From: a virus
IMG/VR virus record: IMGVR_UViG_3300050014_000310
Location: 62,001-126,000 of that record
Reading direction: 5' to 3' (one strand)
DNA length: 64,000 nucleotides
Of this stretch, positions 48,489 to 55,982 are shown in pieces. Made by a program: the position numbers and the translations under genes. Every line of letters begins with the position of its first letter. Position 1 is the stretch's first letter. The notes under the pieces are model-generated. The model did no database searches. It saw nothing but the letters and a program-made list of their open reading frames with translations, and had not been told where the DNA came from.

Positions 48489-48800
48489 TCAGGCAAGTGA
48501 AGCCCTCCTCTCAAACACGATGCAGTTTTTCCATCTTGCGATCGCACCCTGCCGCCCAAAGTCATTCTGAATCTCCGGGTGATGGCATGACACGCTATCC
48601 AGGATGCTCGGCAGGTCGATGTCGATCTCCGTGCGATCCTCGCCCCTGAAGCGGCACATGCAGCACAGCAGAGGATAAGGTGTCTCATCCATCGGGTCAT
48701 CCTCGTGCACGTCGGTCGGGCAATCCGGGTACAGCCGGCAGCCCTCACATTGTGAATTGCAGTAACTGTGGCGAGGCGGTGCGATTAATCCTTCAGGCAT
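48489..48800 (-). CDS. Cys-rich small protein
   Basis: 103 residues. 'SYCNSQCEGCRLYPDCPTD' and 'LLCCMCRF' provide seven Cys. Unknown role; overlaps the upstream gene by eight bases. Confidence 0.55.
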   Translation of the reverse strand: MPEGLIAPPRHSYCNSQCEGCRLYPDCPTDVHEDDPMDETPYPLLCCMCRFRGEDRTEIDIDLPSILDSVSCHHPEIQNDFGRQGAIARWKNCIVFERRASLA

Positions 48801-49071
48801 TCAGTTCCGCCTCGTTTCTGGCCTCTTCTAATTCGGACAGGTCGAATCCGTGCTTGCTAATTAGCCGAACCATCATGTCCCGGTCAAACTTGGGATGAAA
48901 CTTGGTATCCAGGTCAACAATCACTTCCTCAGGATCTGGCCCGTATTGATCCTGGGCATTGCGTTCCTTCGGATCGGTCGGGCGCTGCCATATCATCAAA
49001 AACTCTCCGCAAGCATGGTCATTGCCAAACGCCAATCCTCTATCCTCATGTTTAACTTCGTATCTACTCAC
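48793..49071 (-). CDS. Hypothetical protein
   Basis: 92 residues from GTG 49071, chosen for AGGAGG nine bases upstream and overlap with the previous stop. Acidic middle ('QYGPDPEEVIVDLDTKFHPK') and helical end. Unknown role. Confidence 0.5.
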   Translation of the reverse strand: MSRYEVKHEDRGLAFGNDHACGEFLMIWQRPTDPKERNAQDQYGPDPEEVIVDLDTKFHPKFDRDMMVRLISKHGFDLSELEEARNEAELNA

Positions 49072-49300
49072 CAGAAATCGCCTCCTGTGCGCTCTTAATG
49101 CGCCTGTTGTGATACGCTCGTAAAGCACTGGTTAACCCATCCATGCCTAACCGCCGATTCCCTGGCACCAACGATGCAACCGGGACGGTGATCGATATTG
49201 GCAACTTCTCGCTGCCGATGTGGACCCTGGCGCGATCGCCGTCGATCTTGACGACGATGGCCGGGATGAGAACGCTGTCGCCGATTTTGAATACGTGCAT
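49064..49300 (-). CDS. Small beta-barrel-like protein
   Basis: 78 residues. 'FKIGDSVLIPAIVVKIDGDR' is KOW/SH3-like. ATG follows GATAGGAGGAGTAGGG, a strong site. Possibly nucleic-acid binding. Confidence 0.55.
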   Translation of the reverse strand: MHVFKIGDSVLIPAIVVKIDGDRARVHIGSEKLPISITVPVASLVPGNRRLGMDGLTSALRAYHNRRIKSAQEAISGE

Positions 49301-49311
49301 CCCTACTCCTC

Positions 49312-49434
49312 CTATCTCACTAACTTGTTTGCCCGAATCAGTTTAGTCTCCAACGATTCTTTCTCTTCGGGTAGCAGGATAAATCCCACGACCAAAAACA
49401 GCGCCAGTATTGCCATGACTACGTAACCGTTCAA
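49312..49434 (-). CDS. Single-span membrane micropeptide
   Basis: 40 residues from TTG with GGGAGGCG seven bases upstream, or 34 from ATG 49416. 'VMAILALFLVVGFILLP' is a transmembrane helix followed by a charged tail. The TTG overlaps the upstream stop. Could be a small holin-like or host-interaction peptide. Confidence 0.5.
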   Translation of the reverse strand: MNGYVVMAILALFLVVGFILLPEEKESLETKLIRANKLVR

Positions 49435-49898
49435 TCCATTCGCCTCCCTGACACCAGGCTGTCTCTGCCATTCCCAGACCGCAGCAGAGAACGGTCAGCA
49501 GGAACTCCAGTGCTCTTCTCACGGTTGTCCTCCCACCTCGCAAATATGGCGCAGCACAACATACAGCCCCATACTGGCAAATCCTGCTGAGCGCATTCCT
49601 TGGCCACCTGGATCAGCCGCAGTTTGTCATGCTTGAGCATCACCCCGCACTTGGGGCAGATGTTGCCAACTATCGTCTGCCGTGCCCTGACGTGGACATA
49701 GCCATCGCGGCCGGGGTAGATGATGTAGCCGGGGAATTTAATCTGCTGCAGCTTCTTGGCCGACAGGACGGCGCTGGCAACGGTGTGAAAGGTGTCCCGG
49801 TACTCGGCGCTCCCGTGCTTGATGAGGCTGTGCATTGTGGCATCCAGGATGTCCCTGGTCCAGTGCGCTTGCTCAAACTCGTAGACGTGACATGCCAT
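49431..49898 (-). CDS. Hypothetical protein with zinc motif
   Basis: 155 residues, helical N terminus, 'NICPKCGVMLKHDK' and 'GCMLCCAIF' form a zinc ribbon. C-terminal basic region. Unknown function. Confidence 0.55.
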   Translation of the reverse strand: MACHVYEFEQAHWTRDILDATMHSLIKHGSAEYRDTFHTVASAVLSAKKLQQIKFPGYIIYPGRDGYVHVRARQTIVGNICPKCGVMLKHDKLRLIQVAKECAQQDLPVWGCMLCCAIFARWEDNREKSTGVPADRSLLRSGNGRDSLVSGRRMD

Positions 49899-49926
49899 TG
49901 TGTGTTATCCTTTCTAGTGAGTGTTA

Positions 49927-50427
49927 CTATGAGCGCCTTTGCAGAGGCGCTTTTTCATTTGCCAGCATCGCTGTGACTGGCTCCGCGTACTGACTTTCTG
50001 ATTCCACCAAGAAGCTGAACAGTGCCCGCAGCAGTCTGATCATCTCCTGGTCAACATCTTCCAGGAGCGCCTTGTCATCCGGCGCCAGGTCACCAGCTCG
50101 CAACTTATCGACCAAGTGCTGCGGCAGAACCGCGAGCTCCCCCGCCAGACGTAGCACTTCCTGCTTCACCTTCTCCACCATCGCCAGCGGATGTCTGTCG
50201 CCAGCCAACGGCTCGAAGCAGACGTAGCCGGTGTCTTCCAGCGCCACGGCCAACCCCGCCAGCAGATGCATCGTCGATAATTTGCGCCGGGCCTGCCGCG
50301 GTATCGGGCGCTTCTCCTGGCAACATGAGTACAGCGCATCTGTGCTGACGCCGCATTCGATTGCCCACGCCTTCACCGGTGTATCGCTCCGCTCGATTGC
50401 CTCACGCACCATCGTACCTATCCCCAT
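49927..50427 (-). CDS. Phage regulatory protein CII-like
   Basis: 166 residues. 'TPVKAWAIECGVSTDALYSC' is a lambda-like helix-turn-helix followed by a long helical C terminus as in phage CII/Cox-type regulators. ATG after GAGAGGAGGGATTAACG. Third gene of the early leftward transcript after Cro. Confidence 0.6.
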   Translation of the reverse strand: MGIGTMVREAIERSDTPVKAWAIECGVSTDALYSCCQEKRPIPRQARRKLSTMHLLAGLAVALEDTGYVCFEPLAGDRHPLAMVEKVKQEVLRLAGELAVLPQHLVDKLRAGDLAPDDKALLEDVDQEMIRLLRALFSFLVESESQYAEPVTAMLANEKAPLQRRS

Positions 50428-50492
50428 CGTTAATCCCTCCTCTCTCGTCGTTTTTTGCCTGTTTAATCGGACACGGGAAATTGTTACTCTTG

Positions 50493-51227
50493 CTACATCG
50501 CCTGTTGACGGTTCAGCATTTTATCTGCTACTCGCAGGGCGTCTTCAATCAGACCGGCGGCTGTCAAATAGCCCGGCATCGAAAGGCGTTTGAGGTTGTG
50601 CTGTGCCATGTAATTCAGGCGGCGCGCTTCAAGGTTGGTATGGTAGGCGTTGTTGAAGGCGGTCCGGAAATTTTCCCAGCCCTTGGCATAGATGATGCCG
50701 TTGTCGTAGGCGTACTTTTTAACCATGGAGTTGAGGCGCTGTTGTGGAGTTCCGTCAATGTTGGTTGCATCCAGGCTGTCAACGCGGTGGTTGACGGTGG
50801 TCAGGGTTTCTTCTACGGCGACAAGGCGTTTTTCTTGAGCAACCAGAAGCTGGACGGTTTGCAGCAGCGCTTCGGTTGGGGAGACGGGCTGGGACGACTT
50901 GATCTGGTAATAATCATCAACCAACTTCTCATAGGCTTCCCATGCCCGATCGGTGTTCAGAGACTTTGCGTGATGCCAAGCACCCTTTTCAGTCCAGAGG
51001 TAGAGAATAGAAGTAAACTTGAGGCTTTCCGCAATTTGCGGATACCCTTCCTTGAAAGCCTTGAGCGATTCGCCAGACAAGGAATAGAAGTGCTTTCCCT
51101 CGGTATAGCGGCCCTCATTGCGGTTGAAGTTCTCGGAGATGCGCTTCTCGTCCGTACCGTAGGCTTCTGCCAACTGCGCCGTGGTCAAGATTCTTTGGTT
51201 CCGGTACTCAATCGGTTGAATGTTCAT
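50493..51227 (-). CDS. ORF6N/ORF6C antirepressor
   Basis: 244 residues. 'RILTTAQLAEAYGTDEKRIS' and 'EGKHFYSLSGESLKAF' are the ORF6N domain; the C terminus ('QQRLNSMVKKYAYDNGI', 'AFNNAYHTNLEARRLNYM') is the ORF6C/phage-antirepressor domain. Probably helps induction by acting on the repressor. AAACGGAGGAAGCACA before ATG. An antisense frame of 433 codons across this gene is a shadow. Confidence 0.82.
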   Translation of the reverse strand: MNIQPIEYRNQRILTTAQLAEAYGTDEKRISENFNRNEGRYTEGKHFYSLSGESLKAFKEGYPQIAESLKFTSILYLWTEKGAWHHAKSLNTDRAWEAYEKLVDDYYQIKSSQPVSPTEALLQTVQLLVAQEKRLVAVEETLTTVNHRVDSLDATNIDGTPQQRLNSMVKKYAYDNGIIYAKGWENFRTAFNNAYHTNLEARRLNYMAQHNLKRLSMPGYLTAAGLIEDALRVADKMLNRQQAM

Positions 51228-51263
51228 TGTGCTTCCTCCGTTTCGTTTCTCGTTCCACCGAAG

Positions 51264-51593
51264 TTACTCTGTTACCGGGTTGAACATCTCCTGATCCCTC
51301 GCCCACTCGATCAGGTCGCTGGTGAGAAATCGCTTGTGCTCACCGACCATGAAGAAAGGGATCTTGTGCTGCTTCATCAGGTCGTAGATCTTCCACTCGC
51401 TGATGTGGAAGAAGGCGCAGACGCCCTTCACCGTGAGAACGGCGTCCGTCTGCTTGATGACGAGCTGGTCATCGATGGCCGGCTGCATCTTCGGTTTGGG
51501 GATGCGCTTCCCGCAGGCCGGGCAGAATCTAGAACCTTCGGGCGCCGGAATGTTGCAGTGCTTGCAGGTAAACTGTTGAAGCTCGATTGCCAT
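51264..51593 (-). CDS. Zinc-ribbon plus excisionase-type HTH protein
   Basis: 109 residues. An N-terminal zinc ribbon ('FTCKHCNIPAPEGSRFCPAC') is fused to a MerR/excisionase-like helix ('LTVKGVCAFFHISEWKIYDL', 'LIEWARDQEMF'). It may serve as excisionase for the integrase or as early regulator. Very strong AAAGGAGG. Confidence 0.68.
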   Translation of the reverse strand: MAIELQQFTCKHCNIPAPEGSRFCPACGKRIPKPKMQPAIDDQLVIKQTDAVLTVKGVCAFFHISEWKIYDLMKQHKIPFFMVGEHKRFLTSDLIEWARDQEMFNPVTE

Positions 51594-51615
51594 GTGGGTC
51601 CTCCTTTCCCAGGGG

Positions 51616-51813
51616 TTAAGAAACCTTCTGACGGAGAAAGACTTCTGCCGGATGTCCGGTGAGCCCGACTAATTTGAGAATCAGTTGTTTGCCTGGCTGC
51701 TTCTTGCCGTTTTCGAGATCGGAGTAGAAACCCGGAACAACTCCGAGGATTGCGGCCATGTCCTTTTTCTTTCTGTCACCACGCCAAATCTTAAGGATTT
51801 CGCTGGTAGTCAT
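51616..51813 (-). CDS. Cro-like HTH protein
   Basis: 65 residues from ATG 51813. 'DMAAILGVVPGFYSDLENGK' is an XRE-type helix-turn-helix. First gene of the leftward early transcript, opposite the repressor, the normal Cro position. Confidence 0.72.
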   Translation of the reverse strand: MTTSEILKIWRGDRKKKDMAAILGVVPGFYSDLENGKKQPGKQLILKLVGLTGHPAEVFLRQKVS

Positions 51814-51850
51814 TTGGTGCACCTTCTCTCTGAGTAAAGCCTATAGTCAC

Positions 51851-51879
51851 ATATTACACCCTCAGTAAAGTTGTGTCAA
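51851..51879 (-). promoter_or_regulatory. Leftward early promoter with operator-like repeats
   Basis: On the minus strand TTGACA (51879-51874) and TAATAT (51856-51851) are spaced by 17 bases. NAGTAAA boxes occur at 51832-51838, 51863-51870 (inside the promoter) and inverted at 51908-51916, consistent with repressor/Cro operators. It drives cro and the early region. Confidence 0.75.
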
Positions 51880-51983
51880 CACTGTTGGCGAATATTTATT
51901 ATTGATGTTTACTTAGGGGAAAAAGGGGAACAATAGCCGCTATAGAAGTGTTTTAAATGATTAATTCGCTGGAGGTAAAGACG

Positions 51984-52381
51984 ATGGGATTCAAAGGAAT
52001 GGAGTTCCATGGCGGTAGGCTAAGCAGTAGAAGAAACTCTCTCGATATTAAAATAGAGGGCTTATCCAACGCGACAGGGATTAGCCCTGCCTACATATCA
52101 TCGCTTGAAAATGGCAAAAAAAATAACCCCAGCCTAGACGTCATAAACGGATTGGCCAGGGAGTAGACGTAGATGCTCTATTCTTCTTTATGGACGATGT
52201 GCCAATGGACATGATGCCGCCATTGCCGAATGATGCTCTTTGTTTCCTAATGCGCGAAGAAAAAGAAGATATTATTCACTGGATCCGTTTTGCAATAAAG
52301 CTCAAGGAACTGGGGAAAGATCCTTACGAGTACCTGAAGGCTCTTGAGTACGTTTCACCTGGATTCCCGCCCTTTGCATAA
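51984..52381 (+). pseudogene. CI-like repressor disrupted by a frameshift
   Basis: From ATG 51984 (GGAGGTAAAGACG) a HTH domain reads 'NATGISPAYISSLENGKKNN' and 'SLDVINGLAR' before TAG 52164. The next frame reads GVDVDALFFFMDDVPMDMM on through to 52381 without a sensible start or ribosome site. Joining the frames at the GGG run near 52059-52061 of the line (52159-52161) restores a normal XRE repressor with a helical C terminus. A one-base deletion, or a sequencing error, is the simplest reading. Confidence 0.75.
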
Positions 52382-52572
52382 ACTCAATAAACTCGGTCTC
52401 ACATTGCTTGTCCACGACGTACTTATCATTCTGACCTCGTGCCCATTTGAATGGGCCGCCTAAGTCAAAGACTTGATACTCCAAATTCCACCCCTCCCCC
52501 TTCTCTATCACAAACGTAGGTTCTTATGACCTGATTTTACTCTGCATCATAAATTTGTCCATAGCCCTTTTA

Positions 52573-52590
52573 TCCTAATTTTAATTAGGA
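52573..52590. repeat. 18-bp palindrome upstream of the integrase region
   Basis: TCCTAATT-TT-AATTAGGA. It lies between the repressor and the integrase in a 268-base gap without genes (52382-52649). Possible weak terminator or integrase/regulator binding site. Confidence 0.4.
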
Positions 52591-52649
52591 CTTTCTCGGT
52601 ATTTCGACTTTATTCGACCTTAACGATGGGATGTAGGCAAAGGAGAGGC

Positions 52650-52745
52650 ATGGAATCCTTCTTTATGGTGATCGGAATTGTCTGTGCTGTGTCATTTATC
52701 GTGATGTTGATAAGAAAGATATTTTGTAATGACGATGGCGAATGA
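52650..52745 (+). CDS. Single-span membrane micropeptide
   Basis: 31 residues with 'MVIGIVCAVSFIVMLI' as transmembrane helix and a short charged tail. ATG follows CAAAGGAGAGGC. Placed 30 bases before the integrase on the same strand. Function unknown. Confidence 0.5.
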   Translation: MESFFMVIGIVCAVSFIVMLIRKIFCNDDGE

Positions 52746-52775
52746 AGATCTGATCCCCTACCAAGGAGGCAACCC

Positions 52776-53951
52776 ATGCGCGGCAGCATCGCCAAAAAAG
52801 GTAATCGTTACTACGTCATCCTCGACCGGTACGTCAACGGCGCCCGCAAGCCGAAGTGGATCCCCGCCGGCGCATCCCAGGAAGAAGCCGACGCTAAACT
52901 GATCGAGATCAACCATGAGATATTGATCGGTGAGTTTATCGATCCATCCACCCTGACCATCGAAGAATACCTGAAGAAATGGTATGGCTACGCCCAGCCT
53001 GATTTGAGGGAGAAGACGCAAGTGGATTACGAGTGGGCGATCAAGCACATCAATGAGCACCTGGGTAGGGTGATGATCTCCAAGTTGCAACCGCTCGACA
53101 TCGAAGAGATGGAAAAGCGGCTTCGGAAACCAGAGGGAACGCTCGGGGGCACCTCGGCTAACAATCTTCATGGCGTGTTCCACATCGCGCTGCGGCAAGC
53201 CGTCAAGTGGAAGATAATCAAGACGAACCCCTGCGATGCCGTGGATGCGCCGAAGAGGGATAAATTCCGGCCTGTCGTGTTGGATGAAGAACAACTGGGG
53301 TTATTGCTGGATGAAGTGGCCGGCACGGAGATGGACCTGCCAGTGAATGAGGGGCTTCAATGCGGCATGCGCCGGGGGGAGATCTCCGGCCTCTGGTGGG
53401 AAGATGTCGATCTGGAGAAGAAGCAGATCCATATCTGGCGTGCCCTGGCGATGATCAGGGGTAAAGTCAAACCAAACGATGTCAAAACTGAGGACAGCGA
53501 ACGGACGATCATGCTGCCGGAGGACCTTGAGCAAATGCTCAGGTGCGAAGCGCGAAAGCAGGGATACGATGTTGATGATGATGTGGGGGATCTGATCCAG
53601 GAAGCAGAATTTCTGCTGGGGAAGCAGAAAAAGATAAACCGGCCGACCGGTTACGTCTGGCGCCGGGATGATGGGCTGCCGTACGGTCCGAATTACCTTT
53701 ATAAGCATTTCAAAAAGATCATGACCAAGCTGGGCCTTCCTGCCATGCGCGTGCACGATCTGCGGCATTCCTTTGCCACGTTTCTGCTGCTCAAAGGTGT
53801 TGATATAAAGATAGTAGCGGCTATTCTTGGACACAAGCGAGAGGACTTTACCCGGCACACATACGAGCATATATTGCCGGCAATGCAGCAGCAGGGAACA
53901 GACGCAGTGAATGGCCTGATTAAGAAAGCCAGGGAGAAAAAGGAGCGATAG
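52776..53951 (+). CDS. int: Tyrosine integrase
   Basis: 391 residues. Catalytic residues are visible: R199 (CGMRRGE), H327 and R330 (HDLRHSF), H353 (ILGH) and Y363 (RHTYEH). The N-terminal part (1-60) is an AP2-like arm-binding domain, then a SAM-like core-binding domain (60-160). ATG follows CCAAGGAGGCAACCC. It ends about 100 bases before the tRNA-derived attachment core, the classic arrangement for integration into a tRNA 3' end. Confidence 0.95.
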   Translation: MRGSIAKKGNRYYVILDRYVNGARKPKWIPAGASQEEADAKLIEINHEILIGEFIDPSTLTIEEYLKKWYGYAQPDLREKTQVDYEWAIKHINEHLGRVMISKLQPLDIEEMEKRLRKPEGTLGGTSANNLHGVFHIALRQAVKWKIIKTNPCDAVDAPKRDKFRPVVLDEEQLGLLLDEVAGTEMDLPVNEGLQCGMRRGEISGLWWEDVDLEKKQIHIWRALAMIRGKVKPNDVKTEDSERTIMLPEDLEQMLRCEARKQGYDVDDDVGDLIQEAEFLLGKQKKINRPTGYVWRRDDGLPYGPNYLYKHFKKIMTKLGLPAMRVHDLRHSFATFLLLKGVDIKIVAAILGHKREDFTRHTYEHILPAMQQQGTDAVNGLIKKAREKKER

Positions 53952-54052
53952 AATGTTCTATTCTGCTCTTGTCTTTGATGACCATGTTAGAAGAATGTTA
54001 GAATCCGGGGCGTTAGAAAAGGCTCCCGGAACCCCGGAAGCCTTGGCAATTC

Positions 54053-54105
54053 TGGTGGACGTGAGGGGACTCGAACCCCTGACCTCCTGGATGCGAACCA
54101 GGAGG
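54053..54105 (-). other. Attachment core: 3' half of a tRNA-Ala(CGC) gene
   Basis: On the minus strand it has a complete anticodon arm CCTGG-TTCGCAT-CCAGG (54102-54086, anticodon CGC), variable loop AGGTC, T arm AGGGG-TTCGAGT-CCCCT (54080-54064), acceptor strand CACGTCC, A and CCA. U70 in the acceptor would pair with G3, the Ala identity pair. No D arm or 5' acceptor strand follows beyond 54105, where coding sequence of a pcfK-like gene begins. This is an att site, not a functional tRNA. Confidence 0.85.
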
Positions 54106-54401
54106 ACGCAGCGAAGATCCTGGCCAAAGATAAGACCATCAAGGGCAGCCTGGATGAGATGCGGAAAGAGGCCCGAAAGCAATCATCCGGCGACTGCGCC
54201 GTGCTGTCCGATCCCGAAGGTTTTGCGATCGTGCTCAAATACTACGGCATCGAGGGCAGCGCTTCCCCGAGGCCTGCAGAATCGGTGACTCCGGCAGAAG
54301 CAGCTCCAGCACCGGTCCAGGAAGCTGCAGCTCCGGCGCCGCCGGTCCAGGAAGCAAAGAAGAGCGTCAGTTTCGACGTCAATCTGGATGACCTGTTGTA
54401 G
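54106..54401 (+). pseudogene. pcfK-like gene truncated at the attachment site
   Basis: The frame is open across the att sequence with no start codon. The PcfK-like part reads 'AKILAKDKTIKGSLDEMRKE' and 'SDPEGFAIVLKYYGIE', then a Pro/Ala linker with two PVQEA repeats and the family's C-terminal 'SVSFDVNLDDLL'. About 25 N-terminal residues are missing; the first ATG (54159) lacks a ribosome site. PcfK/PcfJ pairs are found on phages and conjugative elements. Confidence 0.72.
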
Positions 54402-54413
54402 GGGGTGGCGCCA

Positions 54414-55964
54414 ATGATATCAAGAGATAGAAAATGGCTGGAGCCATACAAGCCTTACGCTGCAGTAATCACTCCTGGCGCCGAGCAGTATGCCACCGAC
54501 GCCGCTCTGCTCGCAAGCCGGTACATATTCACTGAGCGGATGGGGAAGAAGCAGTGGGCATACTGCACTCACTGCCACGGGGGATTTACTCCCGATGAAA
54601 CCCTGAAGCACAACTCCGTGGCCATGTGCCCGCACTGCTTGAGCGCATGTATGGTCAAGGCATCCGGGCGCGGCCACTCGTACATGATCGACCAGACCTA
54701 CTTCCTCCACTATGATAAGGTGCCTGCCAACCCTGATGCCATCGTGGCCAGGGGGATCCATGCCATCCGGGACTACAGCAGAAACTACAGGAATGTTGAG
54801 ACCGAGTATATCGTGCTGGCATACTACGTGTTCGAGCCGGGCCATGCTGCCATGATCAGAAATCGGTATGGCGAATGGGAGGTGGCAGCTACGGTCTACA
54901 CGCTCCCTAAATACTATAGCGCCTTTCCAAGCTCCTACTCCCGGGATAGTGTCGAGGCCGCAGTGGCCGGGACTCCGTTCCGCTACAGCACATGGCAGAA
55001 ATACGACCTAGGCGACATGACCTCATTTTTCCACTTGGCTGCCAGGTACCCTTGCGTCGAATACCTCACGAAACTGGGGTTCAACCGCCTAGTTGAAGGC
55101 AAGATCTGCAATGATATGACCTACAACGCCATCAACTGGCGCGGCAAAAACGTCCTGAAAGTGCTCCGGATGACCAAGCAGGAACTGAACGAGATCCGGC
55201 GCCAGAAGGTCGATGTGGGCTATGGATTTCTCGAGGCTCTGAAATGCTGCAAGGCGGCCGGCTGGAACCTGACAGTCCAGGAAGCAGTCTCGCTGGCCAG
55301 TGACTTCGGTAATTCGTATGGATTCGAGCATTTCAAGAAATTCCTGGCGCATGACGTTATAAAGAAGATACCGGTCAAAAAGGTTCTGCGCTACCTGGAC
55401 AAACAATATGCCCGGGACAAAGAGCACTATTCATCAAAAAGCAACGTGACCATCACCTGGCGCGATTACCTCGAGGACGCCAAAAGGCTACGGATGGATC
55501 TGAAATCGGATAATGTGCTCTATCCCAAGAGCGTCTATACCATCCATCAGAACACGCTTACCCAGCTACGGATTAAGGCTGATGCAAAGCTCAACGAGCA
55601 GATTGCGAAGCAGCTTGAAGAGCTCAACAAGAGATACTTCTTCGAGCATGGTGGACTCAGTATCCGACCGGCGAAGGACACTCTGGAGATGATCAGCGAG
55701 GGAGAGGCGCTGAACCATTGTGTTGGCAGGTATGGCATTAACTATGCCAAAGGGCAGACCGTCATCCTCTTCGTGCGGAAGACTGACGAGCCGGACAAGC
55801 CCTATTACACAGTCGAGGTTCGCCCGGGTGACAAGGAAGTTTTCCAGATACATGGCAGGCATAACCGGCCACCCGGGCAGGATGTTGAAGAGTTTATCAA
55901 GGCCTTCACGGATGAGAGGCTGGCCAAGAAGAAGGAGCAGGAGCGCATCAGAATCCCGGCGTAG
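54414..55964 (+). CDS. PcfJ-like protein
   Basis: 516 residues from ATG 54414 (GGGGGTGG just upstream). N terminus with a zinc finger ('YCTHCHGGF', 'MCPHCLSACM'). The C-terminal PcfJ domain has 'EGEALNHCVGRYGINYAKGQ' and 'EVFQIHGRHNRPPGQDVEEF'. Full length for the family. Molecular function unknown; PcfJ proteins accompany PcfK in mobile elements. Confidence 0.82.
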   Translation: MISRDRKWLEPYKPYAAVITPGAEQYATDAALLASRYIFTERMGKKQWAYCTHCHGGFTPDETLKHNSVAMCPHCLSACMVKASGRGHSYMIDQTYFLHYDKVPANPDAIVARGIHAIRDYSRNYRNVETEYIVLAYYVFEPGHAAMIRNRYGEWEVAATVYTLPKYYSAFPSSYSRDSVEAAVAGTPFRYSTWQKYDLGDMTSFFHLAARYPCVEYLTKLGFNRLVEGKICNDMTYNAINWRGKNVLKVLRMTKQELNEIRRQKVDVGYGFLEALKCCKAAGWNLTVQEAVSLASDFGNSYGFEHFKKFLAHDVIKKIPVKKVLRYLDKQYARDKEHYSSKSNVTITWRDYLEDAKRLRMDLKSDNVLYPKSVYTIHQNTLTQLRIKADAKLNEQIAKQLEELNKRYFFEHGGLSIRPAKDTLEMISEGEALNHCVGRYGINYAKGQTVILFVRKTDEPDKPYYTVEVRPGDKEVFQIHGRHNRPPGQDVEEFIKAFTDERLAKKKEQERIRIPA

Positions 55965-55982
55965 CCGGAAGGAGGAATAAAC

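Noticed and set aside
47790-48500. Plus-strand open frame of 236 codons
   Set aside because: Shadow of GC-rich minus-strand genes; the repeat CPSPGLRRFRQMPDL merely reflects the 54-bp duplication.
49920-49945. Plus-strand terminator hairpin AGCGCC...GGCGCT with T run
   Set aside because: It lies within the end of the CII-like coding sequence and no plus-strand gene precedes it.
50361-51662. Plus-strand open frame of 433 codons across the antirepressor and HTH genes
   Set aside because: It is antisense to two well-supported genes with clear domains and ribosome sites; no family resemblance.
52302-52511. Minus-strand 69-codon frame between repressor and integrase
   Set aside because: Largely antisense to the repressor C terminus, no ribosome site and no recognisable protein.
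54053-54105. Functional tRNA-Ala gene
   Set aside because: No D arm or 5' acceptor strand exists; only the 3' half is present.
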